Shown here: one piece after another, positions 5,817-12,105 of the stretch
How the letters are laid out: every line of letters starts with the position of its first letter
How positions within the stretch are numbered: position 1 is the first letter of the stretch
Program-made: the position numbers and the translations under genes
Notes under the pieces: model-generated
Told to the model about the DNA's origin: nothing
Database searches by the model: none
Seen by the model: only the letters and a program-made list of their open reading frames with translations
Assembly (NCBI GenBank): GCA_937900185.1
Contig: CALCCW010000136.1
Location: 1 to 12,105, forward strand
Direction of reading: 5' to 3'
From: QQUK01 sp913009765
GTDB taxonomy: Bacteria; Zixibacteria; MSB-5A5; GN15; FEB-12
Length of the DNA: 12,105 nt

Positions 5817-6920
5817 TTACATGAGGCGACCCATTTTATAAAGCGGCAGATAGATATAAAATATGAGCAGCAAAGATGTTACAATATAAATCGGCAGCAG
5901 ATATTTCCCGAATCGTCTTTCAATAGCATTTCCAATCATAATATATAAGGGGAATGCAACTACAATATGACGATAATAGCAGTCTGTTGTACCTGCCGAT
6001 GGAGTGAAAAGCAAAATCCCAAACATAAATAACTGCAGTCGTATATCTATACTTTTACGGTAAAACAGAACCATCAAACTGATTGTAAACAGCAAAGTGA
6101 TTGATACGGTGTTGGAAAACGGAAGTGTTGTGAGTGTTTCATATATTGTCAGTAACGGAAATGTCGCTTTGTGTGCGTAGTATGACTGAGCCTGAAATGT
6201 GTTGTAGAGGAAAAAATCATCAAAGACAATGTAGTTGTATAGACAATATAAAGTTAATCCTACTCCGATTGAAATGAGAGCTGAACTTAAAAAAATTTTT
6301 TCTTTTAAGGTCGAGGTTTTTCTCTCTTGCCAAAGAGTGTATAATATAGGAAGGGCTATAACAATTCCCGAAGGATATGTTACAGCAAGCATTGCACTTA
6401 AAGGAACTATAAACAGATACTTTTTTTCATGCAAAAAAGTAAAAATAAGCATTGTCAGCAGTAAAAATATAGAATATGGAAATGCCGTCAGATAGTAAAA
6501 TGATGTCGGAAATATTAGTATTGACGCAACTGACCAAAGAGCAGTCTTTTCAGAATATAGTTTCTCGGCATATCGATACAAGAGAAGCAAGGCGAGCCAA
6601 AAGGAGAGCCAGCTTAGACCAATCATAACAATATTTATAGGTATCGGCAGAACAGATAATAAAGATCCAATAAGCGGATAAAATGGAAACCATCCAATAT
6701 TACCACAGATATTTCCGGGAGAGTATTGGCAAGGGTATTTTTCATAGCCATCACGTGCTATTGAAAGATAATGCTGACCATCCCATTGAATTAACATTCT
6801 TTGCATGGAATAATACTTGTATTCTCCTTGATGAAAGCAAAAAAGGTATAACAAAACAAAGAGCAAAAATAAGATTGAGGGAAGATAAAATCTTTTACTT
6901 TTCAAATATGTATAAATCAT
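5817..6920 (-). CDS. PIG-V-like integral membrane mannosyltransferase (GT-C fold)
   Basis: This polytopic membrane protein of 367 residues is almost entirely hydrophobic helices with short loops. The first periplasmic loop after helix 1 carries the PIG-V/GT-C signature QWDGQHYLSIARDGY (aspartate ~47) followed by GWFPFYPL (~77-83). Later come FPTSFYYLTAFPYSIFLLL, the usual PIG-V helix motif, and YRHIVVAFPLY near the C-terminus. Eukaryotic PIG-V adds mannose from a dolichol-linked donor to GPI precursors. Bacterial relatives are thought to transfer sugars from polyprenyl-phosphate donors on the outer face of the inner membrane, but acceptors are mostly unknown. ATG at 6918-6920 is used; a TTG three codons upstream (6927-6929) is an alternative with a weak AGAAAG before it. 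A poor promoter match (TTGATT at 6962-6967, TATTAG at 6939-6944, 17-bp spacing) lies upstream. The gene is divergent from the polysaccharide export operon. Confidence 0.8.
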   Translation of the reverse strand: MIYTYLKSKRFYLPSILFLLFVLLYLFCFHQGEYKYYSMQRMLIQWDGQHYLSIARDGYEKYPCQYSPGNICGNIGWFPFYPLIGSLLSVLPIPINIVMIGLSWLSFWLALLLLYRYAEKLYSEKTALWSVASILIFPTSFYYLTAFPYSIFLLLTMLIFTFLHEKKYLFIVPLSAMLAVTYPSGIVIALPILYTLWQERKTSTLKEKIFLSSALISIGVGLTLYCLYNYIVFDDFFLYNTFQAQSYYAHKATFPLLTIYETLTTLPFSNTVSITLLFTISLMVLFYRKSIDIRLQLFMFGILLFTPSAGTTDCYYRHIVVAFPLYIMIGNAIERRFGKYLLPIYIVTSLLLIFYIYLPLYKMGRLM

Positions 6921-7056
6921 AATAAGCAATATATCTTTCTAATAGTTGAAAACATAATGTAAATCAAAGGCATACATTAAGAAAATAAAAAAAACTTTCT
7001 TTGCTGTTTTTCTTTATTTACGTTTTTTATGCGTCTCATAACATTAAAAAGTTCTA

Positions 7057-7154
7057 TTTTATAAGAAAAAAGATTTAAGTTGTTGCGAAATAAGTAGATA
7101 ATTGAGATTGACTTTGAACGCCCATTTTGCTATCCTTGATTTTTATAAGAAAAA
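7057..7154 (+). repeat. 14-bp direct repeat flanking the export-operon promoter
   Basis: TTTTATAAGAAAAA occurs at 7057-7070 and again, identically, at 7141-7154, 84 bp apart. The second copy falls at the predicted transcription start of the export operon, and the first lies about 40 bp upstream of its -35 box. The unit is AT-rich, so chance is possible, but the positions would suit paired regulator sites. Confidence 0.35.
7108..7136 (+). promoter_or_regulatory. Promoter of the polysaccharide export operon
   Basis: TTGACT (7108-7113) is followed after 17 bp by TATCCT (7131-7136), preceded by TG one base away (7128-7129), forming an extended -10 element. The predicted start near 7143 leaves a leader of about 23 nt that contains the AGTAGGA ribosome binding site of the exporter gene. 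Confidence 0.55.
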
Positions 7155-7165
7155 GTAGGATATAC

Positions 7166-8461
7166 ATGAAACAACTAACTATAATAACTATATTTTTCGT
7201 GCTTTCTTTTGCTTTGTGTCTACATGCAGAAGAAAATGTCAAACTGTTTAATTCTGCGGTAAACCCTGATACATATTTGCTTCGCCCCGGAGACAAACTA
7301 TTAGTTACATTTATCAATTCCCAAATTGAACCTCTTAATCTCGAAATAGATCCGGAAGGGAAAATAGTCGATGAAACAATAGGTCTGTTTGATTTACAAG
7401 ATAAAACACTCGCATTTGCTAAAAAAGAGCTGACTGAGATTTTAAAACAGCTTTATAATGTTAATGAAATAGATGTTTCAATAACCGCTCCTCGGGAGGT
7501 TGCTATTTCTGTTTACGGCTCTATTCTACACCCGGGAGTCTACAAAGGTCTTACTTCTGACAGAGTCTCCGATATAATTAAAAAAGCAGGTGGTATTTCT
7601 AACAACGGTTCATCGAGAAATATTTTATTCTATGGGGGAGAGAATCATATAGATGTTGACTTGGATAAAGCAGTATATCTCGGTGATTTAAAATCAAACC
7701 CTTATTTGTATGCCGGATATAGTATTGAAGTTCCGTCAAAATCATCGCAGACTGTGCAGATTACCGGTGACGTGAACTTTCCCCGAGAAGTAGAATTAAA
7801 AGATGGCGATAACCTTACAATGCTAATTCAACTGGCAGGGAGATTTAAAAATTCTGCGAAATTATCAGATGTGCAAATAATTCGAGGTCATAAAAAAATT
7901 GAGAATAAAAAAATACAAGCCGGTGATATTGTTGTTGTAGAATCATCATTTCAGATGAAAAATAAAAATATAAAGCTATTTGGTGCTGTTAAAAATCAAG
8001 GGATATATCCTTATGTTGAATCTAACACGCTTGATGATATACTTGCTCAGGCAGGCGGATATAGCGAAACAGCAAATATTGAAATGACAACAGTGTTTCG
8101 TCAGCCGTTAGTTGACAGCCACGGGGAAAAGTCTCAAATCAGATACCCGATTTCAATACCGTTTCAAACGACAACACATACAGCTTTACAGCTTGAAGTA
8201 AATGATTCAATTTTTGTACCTTGGCAAGTCGGGTTTGTCAAAGTATCCGGTGCAGTAATAAACCCCGGATATTTCCCATATCAAAAGAATAAAGATATTT
8301 TCTACTATGTAAAATCGGCAGGCGGATTTCTACCTATATCAAACAAAGATGAAATTCAGATTTTTAATCCTATTTCTGAGAATACAATTTTAGCACCTTC
8401 GGGGGTAACAGTTCCCGACGGAGCAGAAATTATAGTACAGATAAAAGAGGAGCTGAAATGA
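7166..8461 (+). CDS. Wza/OPX-type outer-membrane polysaccharide export protein
   Basis: This 431-residue protein forms, by family, the channel through which capsule or exopolysaccharide crosses periplasm and outer membrane. Residues 1-21 are a signal peptide ending CLHA. Residues ~35-107 are the polysaccharide export domain (YLLRPGDKLLVTF). Four SLBB-type beta-grasp repeats follow, each opening with a G-x-V/I-x-x-P/Q-G pattern or variant and closing with an AGG- or AGR-type turn: ~114-189 (YGSILHPGVY, KAGGIS), ~197-258 (ITGDVNFPREV, LAGRF), ~270-351 (FGAVKNQGIYPY, AGGYS) and ~358-425 (VSGAVINPGYFPY, AGGFLP). There is no lipobox and no clear C-terminal amphipathic helix as in E. coli Wza, so its outer-membrane anchoring may differ. 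ATG at 7166 is chosen because AGTAGGA lies 5 bp upstream and the signal peptide starts there; an in-frame TTG at 7127 falls inside the promoter. It overlaps the next gene by 4 bp (ATGA). Confidence 0.9.
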   Translation: MKQLTIITIFFVLSFALCLHAEENVKLFNSAVNPDTYLLRPGDKLLVTFINSQIEPLNLEIDPEGKIVDETIGLFDLQDKTLAFAKKELTEILKQLYNVNEIDVSITAPREVAISVYGSILHPGVYKGLTSDRVSDIIKKAGGISNNGSSRNILFYGGENHIDVDLDKAVYLGDLKSNPYLYAGYSIEVPSKSSQTVQITGDVNFPREVELKDGDNLTMLIQLAGRFKNSAKLSDVQIIRGHKKIENKKIQAGDIVVVESSFQMKNKNIKLFGAVKNQGIYPYVESNTLDDILAQAGGYSETANIEMTTVFRQPLVDSHGEKSQIRYPISIPFQTTTHTALQLEVNDSIFVPWQVGFVKVSGAVINPGYFPYQKNKDIFYYVKSAGGFLPISNKDEIQIFNPISENTILAPSGVTVPDGAEIIVQIKEELK

Positions 8462-9657
8462 ATCAAGAGCAGACATCAAATTTTTGGCTCTTTTTAGAAG
8501 TATTAGCCAAAAGGCGTAACCTTATTATTGTCATAGTAACTCTTGTAACTCTTGGCTCAATAGGAACAGCACTTCTTTTGCCGAAGTGGTACAAATCAGA
8601 AGCCCTTCTTTTACCTCCCAAAAATATAACAACGGCATTAGTCGGTTCATCCCGATTTTCTGAAGCATTTTCGATTACATCGGGACTCAATCTGCCGGTA
8701 CTTACTACTCCAAATGATCTCTATGCCCGCATGCTTAAAAGCCGTACGGTAACAAAAAAAGTTATAGATCAATTTAATCTGCAAAAGCATTATAAAACTC
8801 GGAATTTTGATGAGACCTATGACGCTTTTATGTATTATACAAAAATAAGGGTGACAGCAGAAGGACTTCTCTCTGTTTCTGTTGAAGATAGAAACCCACA
8901 AATGGCTGCCGATATGACCAATGCATTAATAGATGCTCTTGATGAAGTCAACCGTGAGATAATTACCGATAGAATCAATCAAACCAAAAAATTTATTGCA
9001 AGTCGTTTAGCACAAGTACGTACTGATTTAGACTCTGCACGTTTTGCTTTACAATCGTTTCAAATGAAATATAAAGCAGTTGATTTTGATGAACAAACCA
9101 AACTGGCAATTGAACAGGCGGCACAGCTAAAAATAAAACTTGCAGAGCTTGAATTAAATCTCCAAATGAGTAAAATCTCACTTGGTGCCAACAATGCTGA
9201 ACTTGTAAATTTACAAAGACAAAAGAAGATTATTAAAAAACAGCTTATCCAACTTGAGACATCAAATCCTGACAGTTCATTCTTTTCGTTACCGGTGGCA
9301 TTGATTCCATCTTTAAAAGGTGAGTATGAACAACTGTTCAGCAGAGTAAAAGTCGGCGAAGCTCTGTATCAAGTCTTACTTGAACAGCGTGAACAGGCAA
9401 AAATGAAAGAGTTTGAAAAAATGCCGACGCTTTCGGTTTTAGACCGTGCTGAGGTCCCCGAAGTAAAGAGCCGTCCAAAGCGAACTTTGATTGTTGTCGC
9501 TTCTGCGGCAGGTTCTTTTTTCTTTGCGGTTTTTCTCGCTCTGATTTTGGAATATTTTAGAAAATTAGAAGATAATTATCCTGATGATTATAAGAGAGCG
9601 ATTCATTTCCTCTCTGCTTATTTTGGATGGCTGCCCGGAGTAAAGAAAAAGAATTGA
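8458..9657 (+). CDS. Wzz-type polysaccharide co-polymerase (chain-length determinant)
   Basis: This 399-residue inner-membrane protein has the typical layout: a short cytoplasmic N-terminus, transmembrane helix 1 (~21-41) followed by PKWYKSEALLLPP, a long periplasmic region with predicted coiled coil (~165-275), the GNVR-like segment EYEQLFSRVKVGEALYQVLL, the Pro-rich PEVKSRPKR, and transmembrane helix 2 (~340-362). By family it controls chain length and links the inner-membrane polymerase to the OPX exporter encoded just upstream. The C-terminus stops about 35 residues after helix 2 and contains no Walker motifs or tyrosine cluster, so there is no fused BY-kinase and none is seen nearby. Its ATG overlaps the exporter stop codon (ATGA) and is preceded by GAGGAG, indicating translational coupling. 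Confidence 0.88.
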   Translation: MNQEQTSNFWLFLEVLAKRRNLIIVIVTLVTLGSIGTALLLPKWYKSEALLLPPKNITTALVGSSRFSEAFSITSGLNLPVLTTPNDLYARMLKSRTVTKKVIDQFNLQKHYKTRNFDETYDAFMYYTKIRVTAEGLLSVSVEDRNPQMAADMTNALIDALDEVNREIITDRINQTKKFIASRLAQVRTDLDSARFALQSFQMKYKAVDFDEQTKLAIEQAAQLKIKLAELELNLQMSKISLGANNAELVNLQRQKKIIKKQLIQLETSNPDSSFFSLPVALIPSLKGEYEQLFSRVKVGEALYQVLLEQREQAKMKEFEKMPTLSVLDRAEVPEVKSRPKRTLIVVASAAGSFFFAVFLALILEYFRKLEDNYPDDYKRAIHFLSAYFGWLPGVKKKN

Positions 9658-9705
9658 ACCGATTTTTTTAACAGAAGTATAAGAAGAAATTAAAAGGAAA
9701 AATAT

Positions 9706-10467
9706 ATGGCATCATCGTACATAGCAGATACAGCACATATCGGTACAGAAACTTCACTCGGCGAGTTTTGTGTTGTTGGGGAAAATGTAACTATCGGAAA
9801 TGGATGTCAAATTGGTCATCATGTTGTTATCCACGAGGACACAAAAATCGGTGACAATGTCCGTATTGATGATAACAGTGTTATTGGCAAAAAACCTATG
9901 AAAGCGGCAAACTCTGCAGTGACAAAAGATGAAGAACTGCCTACTTGCACTATAAAGTCTGATTGTATAATAGGAACTTCAGTGATAATTTACCGCGGCT
10001 GTACAATTGGAGAAAAAGTCTTAGTTGCAGATTTAGCTACCGTACGTGAAAATGTATCAATTGGTAAAAAGACAATTGTCGGGCGGGGAGTAGCTATTGA
10101 AAATTTCTGTACTATTGGAAAATATGTAAAACTTGAAACAAATGTCTATATCACTGCCTATTCCGATGTTGCCGATAGAGTTTTTGTGGCACCATGTGTG
10201 GCAACCTCCAATGATAATTTTGTCGGAAGAACCAAAGAACGGTTTAAAAATTTCAAAGGTGTTATTATAAAAAAAGGTGCTCGTATTGGTGTGAACTCGA
10301 CAATCTTACCCGGAAAAACTATTGAAGAGGATTCTTTAGTTGCTGCCGGTGCTTTGGTTTCAAAAGATGTTCCCGCCAAAAAAATTGTTGCAGGAATGCC
10401 TGCAAAAGTTCTACGTGATGTCCCCAAAGAACAACTTCTGGAAAATCAGGGTTGGGATGATGAATAA
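9706..10467 (+). CDS. Left-handed beta-helix sugar N-acyltransferase
   Basis: The 253-residue protein consists largely of hexapeptide repeats ([LIV]-G-x4 type: AHIGTE, VTIGNGCQIG, TKIGDNVRID, VSIGKKTIVG, CTIGKYVKL, ARIGVNSTILPG), broken by a loop at ~62-82. It ends with the acetyltransferase signature AAGALVSKDVPAKKIVAGMPAKVLRDV (beginning ~213). The closest kinds of enzyme I recognise are the WlbB/WbpD and QdtC/FdtC N-acetyltransferases, which acylate a 3-amino group on a nucleotide-linked sugar with acetyl-CoA. The adjacent DegT-family aminotransferase, 14 bp downstream, strongly supports an amino-sugar substrate. Length is nearer QdtC (~265) than WbpD (~190). No obvious catalytic His is present after residue 43, which suits the QdtC type, thought to need no protein general base. 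The exact sugar cannot be determined. ATG at 9706 has AAAAGGA upstream. Confidence 0.85.
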   Translation: MASSYIADTAHIGTETSLGEFCVVGENVTIGNGCQIGHHVVIHEDTKIGDNVRIDDNSVIGKKPMKAANSAVTKDEELPTCTIKSDCIIGTSVIIYRGCTIGEKVLVADLATVRENVSIGKKTIVGRGVAIENFCTIGKYVKLETNVYITAYSDVADRVFVAPCVATSNDNFVGRTKERFKNFKGVIIKKGARIGVNSTILPGKTIEEDSLVAAGALVSKDVPAKKIVAGMPAKVLRDVPKEQLLENQGWDDE

Positions 10468-10481
10468 AGGATTAAATTAAA

Positions 10482-11588
10482 ATGTCAGTACCTCTTTTAG
10501 ATCTCTCTCGTCAGTATGCATATCTCAAAGATGATATGAACAAGGCGGTATTAAATGTTTTAGATCATGGCTGGTTTATCTTAGGACCGGAAGTTACCGA
10601 ACTTGAAAAACAAATAGCAGAACTTTCGGGTACTGCTTATGCACGTGGAGTTGCTTCGGGAACAGATGCATTACTTTTGGCTTTGTTTGCCGCAGGTGTG
10701 AAAGCGGGCGATGAAGTTATTACGACTGATTTTTCGTTTTTTGCTACTGCCGGAACTATTTCACGACTGGGAGCAACACCGGTGTTTGTGGATATTGAAA
10801 AAGATTCATATAATATCGACCCGAATCTTATTGAAGCTGCAATAACTAAAAAAACAAAAGCGATTATTCCGGTGCATCTGTTTGGTCAGGTTGCCGATAT
10901 GGATCCGATTTTAGAAATTGCTAATAAACACAATTTAAAAGTTATCGAAGATGCTGCTCAGGCTATTGGTGCAAAATACAAAGGTAAGCCTGCCGGGTCG
11001 ATGGGTGATTATGGGTGTTTTTCTTTTTACCCATCCAAAAATCTTGGAGCAGGTGGTGACGGTGGAATCATTACGACCAATACAGAAGAAAATGTCGAAC
11101 TGTTGACTATCCTTCGAAACCATGGGGCAAAACCAAAATATTATCATAAGATTATCGGGTTTAATTCTCGGCTGGCATCTATACAGGCAGCGATTCTGCT
11201 TGTCAAAATGCCTCATTTACAAAAATGGTCTGAAAAACGAATTGAACATGCCAATATTTATGATAAAGCATTTGCTGATGTGTCAAATATTACTACACCA
11301 AAAGTAATGGACTATTCTGATTTTCATATTTACAATCAGTACACGATAGCAATTCCGAATCGTGATAAAGTTGCCGCAAAACTCAAAGAAGAAAATATTG
11401 GTTCTGATATTTACTATCCGGTACCATTTCATAAGCAGGAATGTTTTGCAGATTTAGGATATGCTCCTAAAGATTTACCGGTAACAAACAAAGCATCCGA
11501 AACTGTTCTTTCTATTCCTATTTATCCTGAAATGACAGAAGATGAACAGCAGATTGTTATTGACGCCGTGAAAGAAGCTGTGTCTTAA
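10482..11588 (+). CDS. DegT/DnrJ/EryC1/StrS-family nucleotide-sugar aminotransferase
   Basis: This 368-residue PLP enzyme would transfer an amino group, usually from glutamate, to a keto-sugar nucleotide in the cytoplasm. Family marks are LDHGWFILGPEV (27-38), ASGTDALLLAL (58-68), PVHLFGQVADMD, VIEDAAQAIGAKY with D157 contacting the PLP pyridine nitrogen, SFYPSKNLGAGGDGG with K186 as the Schiff-base lysine, and NSRLASIQAAIL. The C-terminal YYPVPFHKQECF and SIPIYPEM resemble WbpE/WlbC- and QdtB-like 3-aminotransferases. With the acyltransferase immediately upstream it would complete a 3-amino then 3-acylamino sugar (for example a Qui3NAc-like or diacetamido-uronate-like unit). The enzyme that makes the keto-sugar is absent here. 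ATG at 10482 is preceded by AAAGGA at slightly long spacing. A strong terminator follows. Confidence 0.92.
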   Translation: MSVPLLDLSRQYAYLKDDMNKAVLNVLDHGWFILGPEVTELEKQIAELSGTAYARGVASGTDALLLALFAAGVKAGDEVITTDFSFFATAGTISRLGATPVFVDIEKDSYNIDPNLIEAAITKKTKAIIPVHLFGQVADMDPILEIANKHNLKVIEDAAQAIGAKYKGKPAGSMGDYGCFSFYPSKNLGAGGDGGIITTNTEENVELLTILRNHGAKPKYYHKIIGFNSRLASIQAAILLVKMPHLQKWSEKRIEHANIYDKAFADVSNITTPKVMDYSDFHIYNQYTIAIPNRDKVAAKLKEENIGSDIYYPVPFHKQECFADLGYAPKDLPVTNKASETVLSIPIYPEMTEDEQQIVIDAVKEAVS

Positions 11589-11607
11589 ATTATAATTTTG
11601 ATGATAC

Positions 11608-11637
11608 AAGGAGCCTTAGTCGTAAGGCTCCTTTTTT
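11608..11637 (+). terminator. Strong rho-independent terminator
   Basis: AAGGAGCCTTA (11608-11618) and TAAGGCTCCTT (11623-11633) form a perfect 11-bp stem with loop GTCG, followed by a T-run at 11632-11637. It lies 20 bp after the aminotransferase stop codon and 27 bp before the next start codon on the same strand. Confidence 0.93.
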
Positions 11638-11664
11638 CTTATTTGTGAAAATGAATGGAAGTTG

Positions 11665-12105
11665 ATGTCTGAACGTATTTCAAAAACTATTTTTTCCGTT
11701 GCTGCAATAATTCTTTTATCACGTCTGCTTGGTTTTGTACGTGAGATGGTAATAGCAAATGTTTTTGGTACTTCGGCTGATTATGATATCTATCTCATCG
11801 CTGTTATGCTTCCGGCATTAGCGTATGGTGTCATAAATTTTGCTTCCATATATTTCTTCGTACCTTTTTTATCCAAGCAGAACAGTTCTGAGGGGAGAAC
11901 GAATTGGAAAGCAATATACCCACCGTTAAATCTTATATTGCTTGCCTCATCTGTTGTCATGCTGATAATAATTTTCGGCTCACCCTATATAATGAAAATT
12001 TGGGGGTCACAGTTATCCGATGAAAAGTTTGCCCAAGTTGTTTTGTACAGCCGTTTGACATCTCTTATGGTACTTTTAGGAACTACCGAGGCATTCATGC
12101 GGGCA
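11665..12105 (+). CDS. MurJ/MviN-type lipid-linked oligosaccharide flippase, 5' part
   Basis: From ATG at 11665 (GGAAG just upstream) the frame stays open for 147 codons to the window edge and continues beyond it. The start MSERISKTIFSVAAIILLSRLLGFVREMVIANVFGTS shows the MurJ/MviN signature SRLLGFVR-x-x-x-IA-x-x-FG, followed by DIYLIAVMLPALAYG and further hydrophobic helices (~60-75, ~92-110). MurJ flips lipid II across the inner membrane for peptidoglycan synthesis; relatives inside surface-polysaccharide clusters may flip other undecaprenyl-linked units, Wzx-like. Given the Wza/Wzz-type genes upstream, a polysaccharide role is plausible. The essential cell-wall MurJ remains the alternative and the visible third cannot decide. 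A strong terminator directly upstream and the absence of a recognisable promoter in the 27-bp gap leave its expression unclear. Confidence 0.85.
   Translation, partial: MSERISKTIFSVAAIILLSRLLGFVREMVIANVFGTSADYDIYLIAVMLPALAYGVINFASIYFFVPFLSKQNSSEGRTNWKAIYPPLNLILLASSVVMLIIIFGSPYIMKIWGSQLSDEKFAQVVLYSRLTSLMVLLGTTEAFMRA

Noticed and set aside
7127..7165. Start of the OPX gene at TTG 7127
   Set aside because: It lies inside the extended -10 region; ATG 7166 has AGTAGGA upstream and gives a clean signal peptide.
11591..11596. TATAAT as a -10 box for the flippase gene
   Set aside because: There is no -35 at 16-18 bp (TTGACG is 25 bp away), and the strong terminator would lie directly downstream of its start.

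Overview
The window looks like part of a low-GC (high-30s percent by eye) genome of a diderm, LPS-making bacterium, most likely an uncultured lineage known from a metagenome or draft assembly. Support for a diderm comes from a Kdo-activating enzyme (KdsB), a signal-peptide-bearing outer-membrane polysaccharide exporter (Wza/OPX type), a Wzz-type co-polymerase and a lipoprotein. The sigma70-like promoters visible (TTGACA / TATCAT, TTGACT / TGnTATCCT) differ from the classical Bacteroidota signature. I would place it only loosely, for example among FCB-like or other deep Gram-negative lineages. Nothing in the sequence fixes the genus.

The first 107 bases are not genomic. A T-rich, low-complexity run (1-49) is followed by the complete Illumina P5/TruSeq adapter (50-107). 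A minus-strand gene for a secreted protein with a LolA-like domain and two retropepsin-like domains (108-1677) runs into this adapter. Its apparent C-terminal tail, IGRASCRERV, is therefore an artefact. A REP-like inverted repeat and a rho-independent terminator follow, then a minus-strand stand-alone receiver-like protein (1862-2230) that lacks most phosphorylation-site residues except the acceptor Asp.

A 368-bp divergent intergenic region holds two inverted repeats, a TATAAT box for the receiver gene, a good sigma70 promoter for the plus strand and an open 49-codon frame that ends on the kdsB start. Next come kdsB and pyrG, whose products supply CTP and CMP-Kdo for LPS core synthesis, and a small lipoprotein gene overlapping the end of pyrG. 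Behind it is a decayed tandem copy of the same lipoprotein, broken by a second, degraded copy of the REP-like repeat. A convergent gene for a PIG-V-type membrane glycosyltransferase (5817-6920) abuts this remnant.

From 7108 to the right edge lies an envelope polysaccharide operon: promoter, OPX/Wza exporter (four SLBB repeats), Wzz-type chain-length protein (4-bp overlap), a left-handed beta-helix sugar N-acyltransferase, a DegT/StrS PLP sugar aminotransferase, a strong terminator, and the 5' part of a MurJ/MviN-type flippase that continues past the window. Together these genes would make an acylamino-sugar nucleotide and build, translocate and export a surface polysaccharide containing it. 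The dehydratase or dehydrogenase that should make the keto-sugar substrate, the glycosyltransferases and the polymerase are not in the window. I see no CRISPR array, tRNA, rRNA or insertion sequence. The most unusual items are the REP-broken lipoprotein duplicate, the degenerate receiver with a palindrome over its -35 region, and the possible small coupled ORF in the kdsB leader.
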